A stretch of DNA of 15,256 nt, taken from the NCBI GenBank assembly GCA_937951955.1, contig CALGAD010000032.1:1-15256 (forward strand). The letters run 5' to 3'. Shown here piece by piece: positions 15,256 through 15,256 of this stretch. The position numbers and the translations under genes were made by a program. Each line of letters starts with the position of its first letter. Position 1 is the stretch's first letter. A model generated the notes under the pieces. The model was given only the letters and a program-made list of their open reading frames with translations, was not told where the DNA came from and searched no databases. Source of the stretch: an uncultured Bacillaceae bacterium (GTDB taxonomy: Bacteria > Bacillota > Bacilli > Bacillales > Caldibacillaceae).

Positions 15256-15256
15256 T

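Noticed and set aside
1..15256. CRISPR arrays, insertion sequences, phage genes or defence genes
   Set aside because: No regularly spaced repeats, transposase motifs, integrase or toxin-antitoxin-like pairs were seen; gene order is mostly conserved chromosomal synteny.

Overview
The window is chromosomal DNA from a low-to-moderate-GC, endospore-forming Bacillota, most likely a member of the Bacillaceae. The evidence is the conserved gene block lonB-lonA-ysxC ... spoVID-ysxE-valS-folC, strong GGAGG-type ribosome binding sites, a valine T-box leader, and two promoters that match the sporulation sigma factors sigma-F and sigma-E. I cannot name the species. No rRNA, tRNA, CRISPR array, insertion sequence or phage gene is visible, and no gene looks frameshifted.

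Layout. Positions 1-60 hold the terminator of an upstream gene; clpX would be expected from synteny. A sigma-F-type promoter then precedes lonB (151-1827), which ends in a strong terminator. lonA (2081-4414) has its own sigma-A-type promoter and overlaps ysxC (4404-5006) by 11 bases. A bidirectional terminator follows. Next come two convergent minus-strand genes for small membrane proteins (5056-5961), with a perfect 16-bp palindrome upstream. A sigma-E-type promoter drives spoVID (6198-7463), followed by ysxE (7557-8573). A 63-residue membrane protein gene (8634-8825) lies on the minus strand. A sigma-A promoter and a valine T-box leader control valS (9331-11985). folC (12088-13389) follows behind a hairpin. 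The last gene (13494-15212) encodes a membrane-bound GAF-GGDEF diguanylate cyclase with its own likely promoter.

How the genes fit together. LonA and LonB are paralogous ATP-dependent proteases, general and forespore-type. YsxC is a ribosome-assembly GTPase. SpoVID and YsxE belong to spore coat morphogenesis in the mother cell. ValS and FolC are housekeeping. The cyclase would add c-di-GMP signalling.

The most notable point is an absence. In Bacillus subtilis the heme operon hemAXCDBL lies between ysxC and spoVID. Here that interval (5007-6197) contains only the two minus-strand membrane genes. The heme genes are therefore elsewhere or lost. Other points worth checking are the apparent pseudokinase state of YsxE, the missing product-inhibition site in the cyclase, and the unassigned small membrane proteins. 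I did not find a clearly new multi-gene system; most of the window is conserved synteny.
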